Assembly (NCBI GenBank): GCA_903871735.1
Contig: CAIQHU010000060.1
Span: 1-64,000 of the forward strand
Origin: an uncultured beta proteobacterium
GTDB lineage: Bacteria > Pseudomonadota > Gammaproteobacteria > Burkholderiales > Burkholderiaceae
Direction of reading: 5' to 3'
DNA: 64,000 bases
Below the pieces are notes generated by a model. The model saw only the letters and a list, made by a program, of their open reading frames with translations. It was not told where the DNA came from and ran no database searches. Made by a program: the position numbers and the translations under genes. The stretch's first letter is position 1. Every line of letters begins with the position of its first letter. Shown here piece after piece: positions 37,424 to 47,239 of this stretch.

Positions 37424-38077
37424 CTATTTTTGCACAGTCGCTGACTGAATCACAATGGGTTCACTCGGCACATCGGCCATTCGGTTCATGACAGTTGTTG
37501 GCGCAAATTTTATATTTTCAACAGTTTCAAAACCGGCGATGACTTTTCCAAAAACAGTATAGCCAAAGCCATCACGACTGGGATAATCGAGCATCGCGTT
37601 ATCGCGTACATTAATAAAAAACTGGGCGGTTGCTGAATCTGGGTTATTCGTTCTAGCCATCGCAATAGTATATTTTGAGTTCTTGAGGCCATTTTGTGAC
37701 TCGCTTGGAATAGGTGGTTTAGTTGGTTTTTCTTGTAATTCTTTAGTAAAGCCCCCCCCTTGGATCATGAAGCCATTAATAACCCGGTGAAAAATGGTAC
37801 CAGTATAAAAATTTGCATTGACATAGTTGAGAAAATTTTCGACAGTTTTTGGAGCTTTTTCTGGTTCGAGTTCAACTACAAAATCTCCTTTAGTGGTTTT
37901 AAATAAAACCTTTGGTCCGGCGTAGACATTGGCACTACTGATGATTAGGCAAAGGCTAAGGGTTGGGATAGCGAACGCGTGAGTTAACGTTCTCTGCAGA
38001 GTTGCGATGATGCCTTGGCGTTGATTTGTAAGAAGCTGTTTGTTAGGTCGGCCTAATGAAATACAGTGAGCGCTCAT
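37424..38077 (-). CDS. Cyclophilin-type peptidyl-prolyl cis-trans isomerase, exported
   Basis: A PpiA-like periplasmic foldase. The cyclophilin domain covers ~60-215: VLFKTTKGDFVVELEPEKAPKTVENF, TIFHRVINGFMIQGGGF, NPDSATAQFFINV, FGYTVFGKVIAGFE. The N-terminus has ~30 polar residues before a hydrophobic core (~38-51) and VYA cleavage site, so the ATG at 38077 gives an unusually long n-region. A later start could be real, but I see no ATG option. As first gene of the ppi-nudix-aat-bpt-pyrD run, its promoter should lie in the gap before umuC's end. Confidence 0.9.
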   Translation of the reverse strand: MSAHCISLGRPNKQLLTNQRQGIIATLQRTLTHAFAIPTLSLCLIISSANVYAGPKVLFKTTKGDFVVELEPEKAPKTVENFLNYVNANFYTGTIFHRVINGFMIQGGGFTKELQEKPTKPPIPSESQNGLKNSKYTIAMARTNNPDSATAQFFINVRDNAMLDYPSRDGFGYTVFGKVIAGFETVENIKFAPTTVMNRMADVPSEPIVIQSATVQK

Positions 38078-38149
38078 GAGTTGCTTTCAAGGGATAAATT
38101 GATTGATTGGTACTGCATATTATTCACTATTTCAAAATTGCCCGTGCAA

Positions 38150-39469
38150 TTATGTATGGCGGTTTGCTAAAGCGTAGGGTATTTCAGTCCAGCGTGTTGT
38201 AAAATTCTGACTTTTTTGATTGGCACGTAAGCGCCAGTGGCGTGCATTCCCAGCGGTTAGTCCGGTACTTGCTAGGGTCACAGTATTGGCGCCATACCGT
38301 TGATTGAGTAGGTCCATCGTTTGCATGACTTGGGTTGATTGCTGTAAGTTGACTTGGCTAAATAGATCATTTTGATGCTGTGCCTGGTCTTGGAGTTCGG
38401 ACAAAATAATGCCTGCTTTTTGATAGCGATAGCCTGATCTGAAAATATGTTTTAGTCCAAAGTAGGCTGCTTGTACAAGTCGACGGCTATCGGCTGTAGC
38501 AATCGATAGAGGAATCGTAATTTGTGGTTTATACGGTAGGCTATTTTTAGCAAAGGGGCTTGTACGAATAAAGACGGTAATCAATTGGCAGGTACTTTGT
38601 TGCTGGCGTAATTTTTCTGCTGCGCGGCAGACATAACTTGCGATTGCTTCTTGTAATAGTTCAATTTTTTCAATGACTTGTCCAAAGCTTTTGCTAGAGA
38701 TAATTTGTTGCTGTCTTGGCATATTCTTGAGGTCATTCATGTGTAGGCAGGAGATGCCATTGAGTTCGTGAACTGTTCTAGCTAGGACCACGGAAAATCG
38801 TTGTCGAATCAACTCGGGATTGGTATTTTGTAGGTCGTAGACTGTATGGATTTGTAGTTGATGTAATTGTGCGGACAGTTTGCGTCCGACGCCCCAGACT
38901 TCATCGACGGCTATTTTTTTTAGCCAATCGGTTTGGTCTTGGGGATGACAGGCTTCCCAAGAAAATACCCCAGTAAATTGCGGATTTTTTTTAGCGATAT
39001 GATTGGCTAGTTTTGCCAGTGTTTTGGAAGGCCCGATACCGACGCAAGTCGGTAGCCGTAGGTATTGTAAGGTCCGTTGTCTGATTTCTTGAGCATACGC
39101 AGTCAGGGGTGCTTGGTGTCCTGATAGATCTAAAAAACATTCATCGATCGAGTAGATTTCTTGTTGCGTTGCAAACTCCGATAGAACATGCATGAGGCGA
39201 TCGCTCATATCGCCATAGAGTGCGTAGTTTGAGCTTAACCATTGGAGTTGATGGCTTTTGATAAAGTGTTTTGCCTCAAAAAAAGGTAGTCCCATTGGAA
39301 TACCAAGAGCGCGAGCTTCTTGGCTGCGGGAGACGATACAGCCATCGTTATTCGAAAGAATGACGAGGGGTTTGCCTTCTAATTTGGGGTTAAAAACGCG
39401 TTCACAGGAGACATAAAAGTTATTCCCATCGACGAGTGCGATGGCTCGATCCGTGGGGAGTGCTTTCAT
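38150..39469 (-). CDS. umuC: DNA polymerase V subunit UmuC (Y-family)
   Basis: An error-prone translesion polymerase active with UmuD'. Y-family motifs are [15 protein letters not shown] at the N-terminus with the first catalytic Asp, [11 protein letters not shown], and [12 protein letters not shown] with the Asp-Glu pair. The C-terminal part carries the UmuC-specific DUF4113-like tail ([12 protein letters not shown]). Length 439 is a little above E. coli UmuC (422). It overlaps umuD by 4 bp (ATGA) and is under the same LexA box. Confidence 0.95.
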   Translation of the reverse strand: MKALPTDRAIALVDGNNFYVSCERVFNPKLEGKPLVILSNNDGCIVSRSQEARALGIPMGLPFFEAKHFIKSHQLQWLSSNYALYGDMSDRLMHVLSEFATQQEIYSIDECFLDLSGHQAPLTAYAQEIRQRTLQYLRLPTCVGIGPSKTLAKLANHIAKKNPQFTGVFSWEACHPQDQTDWLKKIAVDEVWGVGRKLSAQLHQLQIHTVYDLQNTNPELIRQRFSVVLARTVHELNGISCLHMNDLKNMPRQQQIISSKSFGQVIEKIELLQEAIASYVCRAAEKLRQQQSTCQLITVFIRTSPFAKNSLPYKPQITIPLSIATADSRRLVQAAYFGLKHIFRSGYRYQKAGIILSELQDQAQHQNDLFSQVNLQQSTQVMQTMDLLNQRYGANTVTLASTGLTAGNARHWRLRANQKSQNFTTRWTEIPYALANRHT

Positions 39470-39873
39470 GGTTTATGAACGACATGTGAGACGACTCCCC
39501 AAATTTCTAATTCTTGACCTTCACATAAGATCATGGGGGCATATTGAGGATTTTCTGCTTGTAACCATGTTTGTCCACCTTGTTGGTAGAATCGTTTAAC
39601 AGTAAATTCACCATCAATGACAGCAATAACGACTTGCCCTGATTTAGCCTTTTTCGAGCGGTCTACAACGAGTAGGTCACCGTCAAAAATGCCAGCACCT
39701 TGCATCGAATCGCCTTGGACGCGTAAAAAAAAGCTCGCTTCCGGATGAATTCCTAAGTATTGATTCAGGTCGAGTCGTTGATCTATATAGTCACTAGCGG
39801 GTGATGGAAAGCCTGCTGGAATCGCGTAGCTAAATAGGCGAGCGAATGGTGTTGGATCGAGAGTTTTTATCAT
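39466..39873 (-). CDS. umuD: UmuD, self-cleaving SOS protein (S24 peptidase)
   Basis: The LexA-like partner of UmuC that cuts itself on RecA filaments to give UmuD'. Visible are the cleavage site Ala20-Gly21 (AGFPSP, where E. coli has Cys-Gly), nucleophile Ser56 in GDSMQGAG and general base Lys93. Length 135 is normal. The ATG at 39873 lies 20 bp from a near-perfect LexA box. Confidence 0.95.
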   Translation of the reverse strand: MIKTLDPTPFARLFSYAIPAGFPSPASDYIDQRLDLNQYLGIHPEASFFLRVQGDSMQGAGIFDGDLLVVDRSKKAKSGQVVIAVIDGEFTVKRFYQQGGQTWLQAENPQYAPMILCEGQELEIWGVVSHVVHKP

Positions 39874-39892
39874 GGCGCTTATCGAGTATATA

Positions 39893-39912
39893 TACTGTTT
39901 ATATATACAGTA
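39893..39912 (-). promoter_or_regulatory. LexA (SOS) box of umuDC
   Basis: TACTGTTTATATATACAGTA matches the Escherichia coli type consensus TACTGTATATATATACAGTA at 19 of 20 positions. It lies 20-39 bp upstream of umuD within an extended TA-rich palindrome. Confidence 0.9.
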
Positions 39913-40019
39913 TATATTAGATTCTTAATTTGATAAAAACATTAAAATCAACTGCTTTACCATCGCAAAAAAGAAGCCAATTAGGCCAAGATGAATATGT
40001 CAAATGGAGACGACGATGA

Positions 40020-40055
40020 AAAAACAAACCCCCGAGTATTTGCGTACTCGGGGGT
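40020..40055 (-). terminator. Rho-independent terminator of acnB
   Basis: Perfect 11-bp stem (40028-40038 with 40045-40055, ACCCCCGAGTA) and a 6-nt loop. On the minus strand it is followed by TTTGTTTTT, and it sits 26 bp after the acnB stop. It also insulates the umuDC promoter from acnB transcription. Confidence 0.92.
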
Positions 40056-40080
40056 CGTTGAAGCCGTGTAAGACAATAAT

Positions 40081-42666
40081 TTAGACGGTTACGCCATCTG
40101 CTAAATCTTTAAATTCACTAATTTGATCAAAGTTCATATACCGATAGATCTCGCTCGATTGACTAATTAAAATATGGTGTTTTTCGAGATATTCTGCAGG
40201 CGTTGGGATTCTGCCAAGTAGGGCGCAGACTGCAGCTAGTTCAGCGGAAGCTAAATACACTTTTGTATCGATACCTAGGCGGTTTGGGAAGTTTCTCGTC
40301 GAGGTCGAAACGGCGGTTGAACCTTTACGGATTTGTGCTTGGTTACCCATACAGAGTGAACAGCCAGGCATTTCCATCCGCGCGCCAGTTTTACCGAAAC
40401 TGCTGTAATAGCCCTCTTCTGACAAAATCATCGCATCCATTTTGGTTGGTGGGGCGACCCATAAGCGCGTTGGCAAATCATCACGCCCTTCCAAAATTTT
40501 GCTAGCAGCGCGGAAATGGCCAATATTAGTCATACAGGAGCCGATAAAGACTTCGTCGATTTTATTACCTGCAACTTCGGAGAGAAATTTGACATCATCC
40601 GGGTCATTTGGACAGGCCATAATTGGCTCTTTGATTTCTGCCAGATCAATTTCAATGACTGTGGCATATTCAGCATCAGGGTCGGCCTTGAGGAGTTCTG
40701 GCTTAGCGATCCAACTTTCCATGGCTTTAATACGACGGCCTAAAGTCCTTTTATCTTCGTAGTCATTGGCAATCATCCACTTCATGAGGGTGATATTTGA
40801 GCGGATATATTCAATGATTGGCTCTTTATTGAGGTAGACCGTACAGCCGCCTGCAGAACGCTCGGCAGAAGCATCCGATAATTCGAAGGCTTGTTCGACT
40901 TTGAGATCTGGCAGACCTTCAATTTCCAAAACTTTTCCAGAGAAAACGTTTTTCTTGCCTTTTTTCTCAACCGTTAAGTGACCTTGTTTAATGGCATATA
41001 AAGGAATGGCATTAACTAAGTCGCGCAGAGTCACACCAGGTTGCATTTTTCCTTTAAACCGGACTAAAACAGATTCGGGCATATCGAGTGGCATCACACC
41101 AGTCGCGGCACCAAAAGCGACTAGGCCAGAGCCTGCTGGGAATGAGATTCCAATTGGGAAACGGGTGTGACTATCGCCCCCGGTACCGACCGTATCTGGC
41201 ATTAAGAAACGGTTCATCCAGCTATGGATGATGCCATCACCAGGGCGTAGGGAGACGCCGCCACGATTGGTCATGAAAGTTGGTAATTCACGATGGGTTT
41301 TGATATCAACGAGTTTTGGGTAGGCTGCTGTATGGCAAAAAGATTGCATCACTAGATCAGCTGAAAAACCCAAGCACGCTAAGTCTTTGAGTTCATCTCG
41401 AGTCATCGGTCCGGTTGTGTCCTGTGAGCCAATGGTGCTCATGTGTGGCTCACAATAGGTACCCGGGCGAACGCCTTGTCCTTCTGGAAAGCCACAAGCT
41501 CGGCCAACAATTTTTTGGGCCAGAGTAAAGCCTTTTTTACTTTCGATCGGGGCTTGGGGTAAGCGAAAGACGGTCGAGGCTGGCAGTCCAAGAGCTTTAC
41601 GCGCTTTCATGGTTAGGCCACGGCCGATAATCAGTGGAATACGTCCACCCGCACGGACTTCATCAAAAATAACTTCAGAGCGCATGGTAAAACGAGTGAT
41701 TTCTTTACCGTCTTTGAGAGCTTTACCTTCAAATGGTCGAAGTTCAATCACATCACCCATTTCCATTTGGTTAACATCGAGCTCAATAGGCAGTGCACCA
41801 GCATCTTCCATCGTATTAAAAAAGATCGGGGCAATTTTTGCACCCATACAAACGCCCCCAAAGCGTTTGTTCGGGACAAAAGGAATATCCTGCCCGGTAT
41901 ACCAAAGAACGGAATTGGTGGCTGATTTACGCGAGGATCCTGTCCCGACAACGTCGCCTACATAGGCAATCAGGTGACCTTTTTTCTTCAGTTCCTCAAT
42001 TTGTTTGAGAGGACCTCTTTGGCCAGCCTCGTCGGCGTGGATGCCAGGCCGAGGATTTTTAAGCATCGCTAAGGCGTGGAGTGGAATATCTGGACGGCTC
42101 CAAGCATCTGGTGCTGGGGAGAGGTCATCGGTATTGGTTTCTCCGGTAACCTTTAAGATCGTTACAAATAAGCTTTTAGGAACTTCTGGTCGGCTGGTAA
42201 ACCATTCAGCATTCGCCCAGCTTTCTAGGACTTCTTTGGCATAGGCATTACCTTTTTCGGCTAACTCTTGAACATCATGAAAGAAATCAAACATTAATAA
42301 AGTTTTTTTCAGTGCAGCTGCAGCAGTTGGCGCGCAGCTCGGTTCATTGAGTAAATCAATCAGTGCTTTAATGTTGTAACCACCGAGCATTGTTCCAAGT
42401 AATTCAGTGGCTTTGATTGGGCTAAGCAAGGAGGATTTTTCTTGGCCGGTAGTAATTTTTGCTAAGAATTCAGCTTTGATTTTGGCGGCGTCATCAACCC
42501 CTGCTGGCACACGGTAGGTAATCATTTCAACGAGGGCGGCTTCTTCGCCAGACGGTGGATTTTTGAGTAATTCGACTAAAGCGGTAGTTTGTTGTGGTGA
42601 TAGTGGAACTGGTGGGATACCCAAGGCAGCGCGTTCAGCAACATGGGCACGATAAGCTTCTAACAT
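40081..42666 (-). CDS. acnB: Aconitate hydratase B / 2-methylisocitrate dehydratase
   Basis: The main TCA-cycle aconitase, a 4Fe-4S enzyme converting citrate to isocitrate; it also serves the methylcitrate cycle. The N-terminal HEAT-like domain ([16 protein letters not shown]) identifies AcnB rather than AcnA. The swivel domain has [16 protein letters not shown]. The cluster cysteines are in GSCMTNIGH and [11 protein letters not shown]. Length 861 matches E. coli AcnB (865). AGGAG lies 6 nt before the ATG on the minus strand. It is followed by a strong terminator and behaves as a single-gene unit. Confidence 0.98.
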   Translation of the reverse strand: MLEAYRAHVAERAALGIPPVPLSPQQTTALVELLKNPPSGEEAALVEMITYRVPAGVDDAAKIKAEFLAKITTGQEKSSLLSPIKATELLGTMLGGYNIKALIDLLNEPSCAPTAAAALKKTLLMFDFFHDVQELAEKGNAYAKEVLESWANAEWFTSRPEVPKSLFVTILKVTGETNTDDLSPAPDAWSRPDIPLHALAMLKNPRPGIHADEAGQRGPLKQIEELKKKGHLIAYVGDVVGTGSSRKSATNSVLWYTGQDIPFVPNKRFGGVCMGAKIAPIFFNTMEDAGALPIELDVNQMEMGDVIELRPFEGKALKDGKEITRFTMRSEVIFDEVRAGGRIPLIIGRGLTMKARKALGLPASTVFRLPQAPIESKKGFTLAQKIVGRACGFPEGQGVRPGTYCEPHMSTIGSQDTTGPMTRDELKDLACLGFSADLVMQSFCHTAAYPKLVDIKTHRELPTFMTNRGGVSLRPGDGIIHSWMNRFLMPDTVGTGGDSHTRFPIGISFPAGSGLVAFGAATGVMPLDMPESVLVRFKGKMQPGVTLRDLVNAIPLYAIKQGHLTVEKKGKKNVFSGKVLEIEGLPDLKVEQAFELSDASAERSAGGCTVYLNKEPIIEYIRSNITLMKWMIANDYEDKRTLGRRIKAMESWIAKPELLKADPDAEYATVIEIDLAEIKEPIMACPNDPDDVKFLSEVAGNKIDEVFIGSCMTNIGHFRAASKILEGRDDLPTRLWVAPPTKMDAMILSEEGYYSSFGKTGARMEMPGCSLCMGNQAQIRKGSTAVSTSTRNFPNRLGIDTKVYLASAELAAVCALLGRIPTPAEYLEKHHILISQSSEIYRYMNFDQISEFKDLADGVTV

Positions 42667-42810
42667 CTTTTTCTCCTGAAAATATCAATATAGTAAATGG
42701 CTTAGACCTTGGTATTGATGATTACTTGGTCGTAGCAATACAGCATAGTCTGAAGCATTCTCATATATTGTAAGCCCAGTTAGGTTAGGAAATTAGAATT
42801 TTTCAAGAAT

Positions 42811-43167
42811 TCAGGTATCAAATTCTGTACCGGGGTACTCGCCATATCGATTTGTAGCAGGTGAGCCCGCTTTGATGGTCCAATAAATCATGATGATGGC
42901 ACCAATCAGTGGCACTGCGATGATGAGTATCCACCAACCAGATCGATCAATATCGTGTAAGCGACGAACTTGTACGGCCAAGTTTGGTAAAAAGAGTGCG
43001 AGGGTAATGATGCCCGTAATAGTTCCTTGTTGTTCGATTAAGGTACCGGCGGCTAGATTGACTAAAACAACAAATAAAAAGAACCACCAATACTCTGAGC
43101 GGGATGCACGGCCATTAAAATTAGCGTATTTGATAAAACAAGTTTGAATAGCTTCATGAAATTGCAT
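42811..43167 (-). CDS. DUF805 family membrane protein
   Basis: A 118-residue inner-membrane protein with the DUF805 pattern: an N-terminal FNGRASRSEYWWFFLF segment, followed by three hydrophobic helices (~27-45, 52-66, 83-103) and the VRRLHDIDRSGWW signature. I start at ATG 43167 because AGGAG sits just upstream and the family begins there; the TTG at 43188 would add seven residues. Function of DUF805 is not established. It is divergent from the MAPEG gene. Confidence 0.88.
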   Translation of the reverse strand: MQFHEAIQTCFIKYANFNGRASRSEYWWFFLFVVLVNLAAGTLIEQQGTITGIITLALFLPNLAVQVRRLHDIDRSGWWILIIAVPLIGAIIMIYWTIKAGSPATNRYGEYPGTEFDT

Positions 43168-43271
43168 ATAAACTCCTGATATTTGCAAACCTTAACAAAA
43201 TTGTAAATTTTGCCGTTTAACAATTGATGTTTTACTGTACATGAAACATTTCTACAGAAGAGGAAAATCAG

Positions 43272-43655
43272 ATGACTTGGGCCTTTTGGTGTATTTTGAT
43301 TGCAGGTTTATTGCCCTATTTGGGGGCCATGTTTGCTAAATGGGGCTTTAAAGACTTTGACAATGACTATCCCCGCGACTGGTTGGCCCAACAGACTGGT
43401 TTTCGAGCCCGCGCTAATGCTGCTCAGGCAAATAGTTTTGAATCTTTTCCATTGTTCGCCTCTGCTGTTTTGGTCGCGACCTATTTGCAAGTACCTACGA
43501 CCCAAATTGATAGCTTGGCCACTATATACATCCTTGCTAGAGTCGCTTTTTTGTATTGTTATTTACGCAATTTAGCCACTTTCAGGACTATTGCTTGGGT
43601 TATTGGTCTTTTGAGCGTTTGCGGGCTATTTGTTGCAGCTGGATTCGTTCAATAA
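43272..43655 (+). CDS. MAPEG family membrane protein
   Basis: A 127-residue protein with four hydrophobic helices and the MAPEG pattern (RARANAAQANSFESFPLFASAVLVA and ARVAFLYCYL). Eukaryotic relatives are glutathione S-transferases and leukotriene synthases; bacterial members are mostly uncharacterised. AGAGGA precedes the ATG. It stands alone between the divergent DUF805 gene and the efflux-like cluster 100 bp downstream. Confidence 0.9.
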   Translation: MTWAFWCILIAGLLPYLGAMFAKWGFKDFDNDYPRDWLAQQTGFRARANAAQANSFESFPLFASAVLVATYLQVPTTQIDSLATIYILARVAFLYCYLRNLATFRTIAWVIGLLSVCGLFVAAGFVQ

Positions 43656-43758
43656 TCAGCTTAACTCTATGGCTATTTCTTTTAAAGGGTTGAAGTGGTT
43701 CGTGGTTCAGATAGACGGTTTTTCTGAATAGATAATAAAAAGTGACTTGAGGCTTTAG

Positions 43759-44148
43759 ATGACAAGATTTCAGATGATGCAATTTTTTACGCGACTATCC
43801 TTGGTTGGTTTAGTAGGTAATGCGTATGCCAGCGATGCTGAGGATGAGTTGGCCGATTTTCTTTCTTGGTGCGTCATTGGCGGGGTACCATTGATTGGCA
43901 TTACCGTATATTGGTTGGTGCATTATTTGCCAGATACTATTGCCAAAAAAAGACAGCACCCGCAACGTGATGCGATTCAGGCGCTTTGCCGGGTGTCTGG
44001 TATTTTTGGAGGATTTTTATGGCCAATAGCTTTTGTTTGGGCGCATATGAAGCCAGTGGTGCATGAGGTGGTTTATGACCCACAAGACGGCTTAGTTAAA
44101 TTGCATCCGAAGGTAAAGTCCGAGACTAACCAGGTGGGTCATGATTAG
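43759..44148 (+). CDS. DUF3302 family membrane protein (YiaW-like)
   Basis: A 129-residue protein with an N-terminal signal-like segment (ending AYA-SD) and two further hydrophobic helices (~35-53 and ~76-92) separated by the basic loop IAKKRQHPQRDAIQALCRVSG. This loop resembles DUF3302 proteins such as Escherichia coli YiaW, which also sits beside a HlyD-type protein (YiaV). It overlaps the HlyD gene by 8 bp, so the pair is coupled. Function unknown; probably a membrane partner of the adaptor. Confidence 0.75.
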   Translation: MTRFQMMQFFTRLSLVGLVGNAYASDAEDELADFLSWCVIGGVPLIGITVYWLVHYLPDTIAKKRQHPQRDAIQALCRVSGIFGGFLWPIAFVWAHMKPVVHEVVYDPQDGLVKLHPKVKSETNQVGHD

Positions 44149-45094
44149 TCTTTTATTAGCAAGTTACGCACTCATTACCTGGTTACTATTTATTCGTTGG
44201 CGCTTATTGCCATGGAAAATCTATACGATTATTCCAGTCGTCACTTTTCCAGTGGTTGCTATTGTTGTGATGGTCTTACTCTTAAATGTGTTTGCTCCGA
44301 CTAGTAGCGATGTGCGGGTAACGCGCTATGAAGTACCGATTGTTCCCCAGGTGAAGGGGCGTGTTGTCGAGGTGGCAGTTAAGACGAATCAGCGTGTAAA
44401 AAAAGGTGATTTATTATTTAAAGTGGACCCGACCCAGTACGAATATGTGTTGGCTGGTTTGCGTCCTAAAATCAAATTAGCTAAAAAACGCGTCGCTGAA
44501 TTTTCTGCTTTACTAGAGTCTGGAGCTGGTAACCGTTTTGACTTAGAAAAAGCCCGGGCAGATTTAGAGGAGCTCAAAGCACAATTTGATAATGCCTCAT
44601 GGGAACTCGCTCAAACGATGGTGGTGGCACCTAGCGATGGCACTGTTATCAATGTGCAGTTGCGCCCAGGTGTGATGGTTACTTCAATACCGATGCGCGC
44701 GGTGATGAGTTTTGTCGAGGATGAGCCACAGGTTTATATGCTGTTTCATCAAAATGAGCTACATCAAGTAGTGCCTGGTAACGAGGCAGAGTTCTATATC
44801 CCTACGCAACCGGGTAAGATTTTTAAAGCGACTGTTGACTCGGTAATTTGGGCTCAAGCGCAGGGCCAAGTAGATGCAAATGGGAATTTACCAAATACTG
44901 GCGTTATTCCAGCGGTTCCCAATCGTTTTCCAGTCAAATTAATCATGCACCAGAGACATGAGTCTGAACTGATTGCTGCAGGTGCTATAGGTAATGGAGC
45001 AATTTATACAGAGCACTTAAAGCCTTTGCATCTAATTCGGAAAACCATGGTTCGAGTCAGCAGTAAGTTGTACTATATTATTCCGAAGGGCTAG
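44141..45094 (+). CDS. HlyD-family membrane fusion (adaptor) protein
   Basis: A periplasmic adaptor like Escherichia coli YiaV. Two hydrophobic stretches (~3-18 and ~30-48) anchor it. Then come a lipoyl half (VPIVPQVKGRVVEVAVKTNQRVKKGDLLF), a short helical hairpin (~105-150), the second lipoyl half (VVAPSDGTVINVQLRPG) and beta-barrel/MP domains to residue 317. Such adaptors normally join an inner-membrane pump to an outer-membrane channel. Here the neighbours are a DUF3302 protein and a TolC-like protein, with no recognised pump. Confidence 0.9.
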   Translation: MISLLLASYALITWLLFIRWRLLPWKIYTIIPVVTFPVVAIVVMVLLLNVFAPTSSDVRVTRYEVPIVPQVKGRVVEVAVKTNQRVKKGDLLFKVDPTQYEYVLAGLRPKIKLAKKRVAEFSALLESGAGNRFDLEKARADLEELKAQFDNASWELAQTMVVAPSDGTVINVQLRPGVMVTSIPMRAVMSFVEDEPQVYMLFHQNELHQVVPGNEAEFYIPTQPGKIFKATVDSVIWAQAQGQVDANGNLPNTGVIPAVPNRFPVKLIMHQRHESELIAAGAIGNGAIYTEHLKPLHLIRKTMVRVSSKLYYIIPKG

Positions 45095-45101
45095 GTTTCT
45101 G

Positions 45102-46517
45102 ATGCTGATGTGCGTTTTATTCTCGAATATGAAACGAGCGAGTATTTTTTTGAGTACGGCCTTACTGTTGTCATGCTCGACCTCTCAGCCTTTGTTACAT
45201 GAAGAAATAGTTCAAAAGGCGCTACCTGGAGTACTAATACCCCCTAAATTTGTAGGGGATGACTCCGGCTTTGTGCCGCAAACTCCGACTGATTGGTTAG
45301 AGCAGTTACAGGATCCTGAGCTAAAAACATTAATTCATGAGGCCTTAGGCAGTAGTCCTGATATGCGCGCTTTCGCTGCGCGTATTGAGCAGTCTGAGGC
45401 GATGGTGCAAGCCATCAATTCCTCTTTTTATCCAAGTGTTGGTGCCACGGCAAAAGAAGGTGCGAAATTAGGTCTTGGCGGCAGTGGTACATCTGGGTTC
45501 TATGTTGGTGCAGGCTGGGAAGTTGATTTATGGGGACGGGTCAGGGCTCAAAATGAGAGCGCTAGAAAAAGTGCGCAAGCCATCGTGTTCGAGCAGGAAA
45601 GTGCTCAGTTATCATTAATTGCTAATTTAACCAAAACACTTTGGACGGCGCGTAGTTTATCGATGCAAGTGTTGATTGCGCAAGATATTGCTCAATCTTC
45701 TCTGGCCTTATTGCGATATGTCAAGCACCGTCAGAAGATTGGTATAGCCTCACGCAATGAGGTGCAGATTGCGCAGGCGAATTTAGCAGTAGCGCAAGAG
45801 GCTGTTGAAAACGCCCGTAGTTCTTATCAAAAGACCTTAATGGCGATAGATATGTTAGTGGGGAGATATCCAGTAGGCACGGCTTTGACAAGCCAAGCTT
45901 TACCTGGAATACCGAAAGCTTATGCCAAAGGCCTACCCTCTGAACTTTTGGAGCGTCGGCCTGATATTTTGGCAGCGGCTCTTCGTCTAGATGCGGCGCG
46001 TTTAAATATTGATGAAGCCAAAAGTGCGCGCCTTCCCAAGATTAGCTTATCAGCTGGTTTTGGTTTAATTAAGAGTAGCGTATTTGTTTTATCGACGAGT
46101 GCTGCTAATCCGAGCCTTGGAATTGGTTTAGATGTGCCACTGTTTACTGCGGGAGCTTTGGATCAAAAGGTTAAAATGCGAGAAGCTGAGATGGATTTAG
46201 CCTATGCAAATTATGCCAAAATAGGGCTTACCGCTTTTAATGAGGTTGAAACTGCCCTGTTATTAGAAAAGAATTGGCGAGTACGATCTGCAGAACTTGA
46301 AAAAGCGTATGCTATACAAGTTTTGCAGTTATCTAGTCTTGAAAAAGAGCAGAAAATAGGTCGTATTGATGGTCGTGCGGTTGAGCAACAAAAAGCTACG
46401 GTTTTAGGAGCTTTATCCAAATTAGAGCAGAGTAAATTAGAGATCTTACTGCAGCGCATCAATGTTTACTTAGCATTAGGCGGTCCAGTACAACTTATTG
46501 AGAAGGAAAAGAAATGA
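45102..46517 (+). CDS. TolC/NodT-family outer-membrane efflux lipoprotein
   Basis: An outer-membrane factor with two OEP repeats: DWLEQLQDPELKTLI near the start, then GAGWEVDLWGRV, the repeat SELLERRPDILAAALRLDAARLNIDEA, and PLFTAGAL near the end. Residues ~10-26 form a lipoprotein signal with lipobox LLSC. Two starts are possible: ATG 45102 (471 residues) or ATG 45129 (462 residues, cleaner lipoprotein leader). Neither has a strong ribosome site. It is 7 bp after the HlyD gene and overlaps the next gene by 4 bp, clearly in one operon. Confidence 0.92.
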   Translation: MLMCVLFSNMKRASIFLSTALLLSCSTSQPLLHEEIVQKALPGVLIPPKFVGDDSGFVPQTPTDWLEQLQDPELKTLIHEALGSSPDMRAFAARIEQSEAMVQAINSSFYPSVGATAKEGAKLGLGGSGTSGFYVGAGWEVDLWGRVRAQNESARKSAQAIVFEQESAQLSLIANLTKTLWTARSLSMQVLIAQDIAQSSLALLRYVKHRQKIGIASRNEVQIAQANLAVAQEAVENARSSYQKTLMAIDMLVGRYPVGTALTSQALPGIPKAYAKGLPSELLERRPDILAAALRLDAARLNIDEAKSARLPKISLSAGFGLIKSSVFVLSTSAANPSLGIGLDVPLFTAGALDQKVKMREAEMDLAYANYAKIGLTAFNEVETALLLEKNWRVRSAELEKAYAIQVLQLSSLEKEQKIGRIDGRAVEQQKATVLGALSKLEQSKLEILLQRINVYLALGGPVQLIEKEKK

Positions 46518-47053
46518 CTAGTAACCCAGGCCCAGAAATAACGCGTTTCGATAAAATCAAGCAAGGCTTGTTTCATGAAGCGAAAAAGTTTTTGGCAGTA
46601 AGTATTTATTTTGCGATGTGGTTTTTCTCAATCAGCTTAATTACTAAAATGTCTTTAATTCAAAGTGGTGTAGAGCCAACTGAAATTATTTATTCATTTT
46701 CGTTTGCTGTAATTCGGGCCCTAATTGTGGCAAAGTTTTTAATTACGGCTGAATTATTATTCCCCATGCGGATTGAAAGTGGTCAACCATTGTTATATCC
46801 TTTAATCAAGCATTCTTTGATTTATACAGCTTTTTTAATTTTCATGGGTTTTGTCGAAAAAGGTTTTGAAGGGCTGTTACATCGTGAAAATTTCTTTGAA
46901 GCATTACAGCATTTTGGTCATGGTGATCCAAAAGTAATTGCAAGTATTGCCTTTATGTACTGGTTAATTGTTGTCCATTATTTATTTTATAGTGCTTTAG
47001 AGTCTCGTTTTGGAGTCGTTGAGATGCGTAAAATCCTCTTTGGTAATAAATAG
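46514..47053 (+). CDS. Uncharacterised four-helix inner-membrane protein
   Basis: I do not recognise this 179-residue protein. It has about four hydrophobic helices (~28-50, 62-82, 98-118, 144-162), a polar N-terminus and a conserved-looking HGDPKVIASIAF segment, and no signal peptide. It is translationally coupled to the outer-membrane factor (ATGA overlap), so it likely belongs to the same envelope complex. With the DUF3302 protein it is one of only two candidates for an inner-membrane component. Confidence 0.7.
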   Translation: MTSNPGPEITRFDKIKQGLFHEAKKFLAVSIYFAMWFFSISLITKMSLIQSGVEPTEIIYSFSFAVIRALIVAKFLITAELLFPMRIESGQPLLYPLIKHSLIYTAFLIFMGFVEKGFEGLLHRENFFEALQHFGHGDPKVIASIAFMYWLIVVHYLFYSALESRFGVVEMRKILFGNK

Positions 47054-47239
47054 TGATTATTTTGAATTCTAGTATAAAACTTTATAAATATTTGTATCAG
47101 CGTGGATGCAGCAATCGTGTTATAAAATTATAATAATTTATTTTTATTGGGAACTGATCTGAAAGTTGTATATTTTTTTTAGTTATTCGAGATCTAAAGA
47201 ATATTTTTTACCCTACTTAAATATAAAGAACGTTTTATT
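47054..47239. other. AT-rich gap before rfaH
   Basis: A 186-bp, strikingly AT-rich non-coding stretch with many A/T runs. It presumably holds the rfaH promoter and leader. I see no clear hairpin terminator for the efflux-like operon and no ops element. Confidence 0.5.

Noticed and set aside
42579-42590. AGCGGTAGTTTG, 11 of 12 matches to the RfaH ops element
   Set aside because: It lies inside acnB on the opposite strand to transcription and not in an operon leader, so it is most likely chance.
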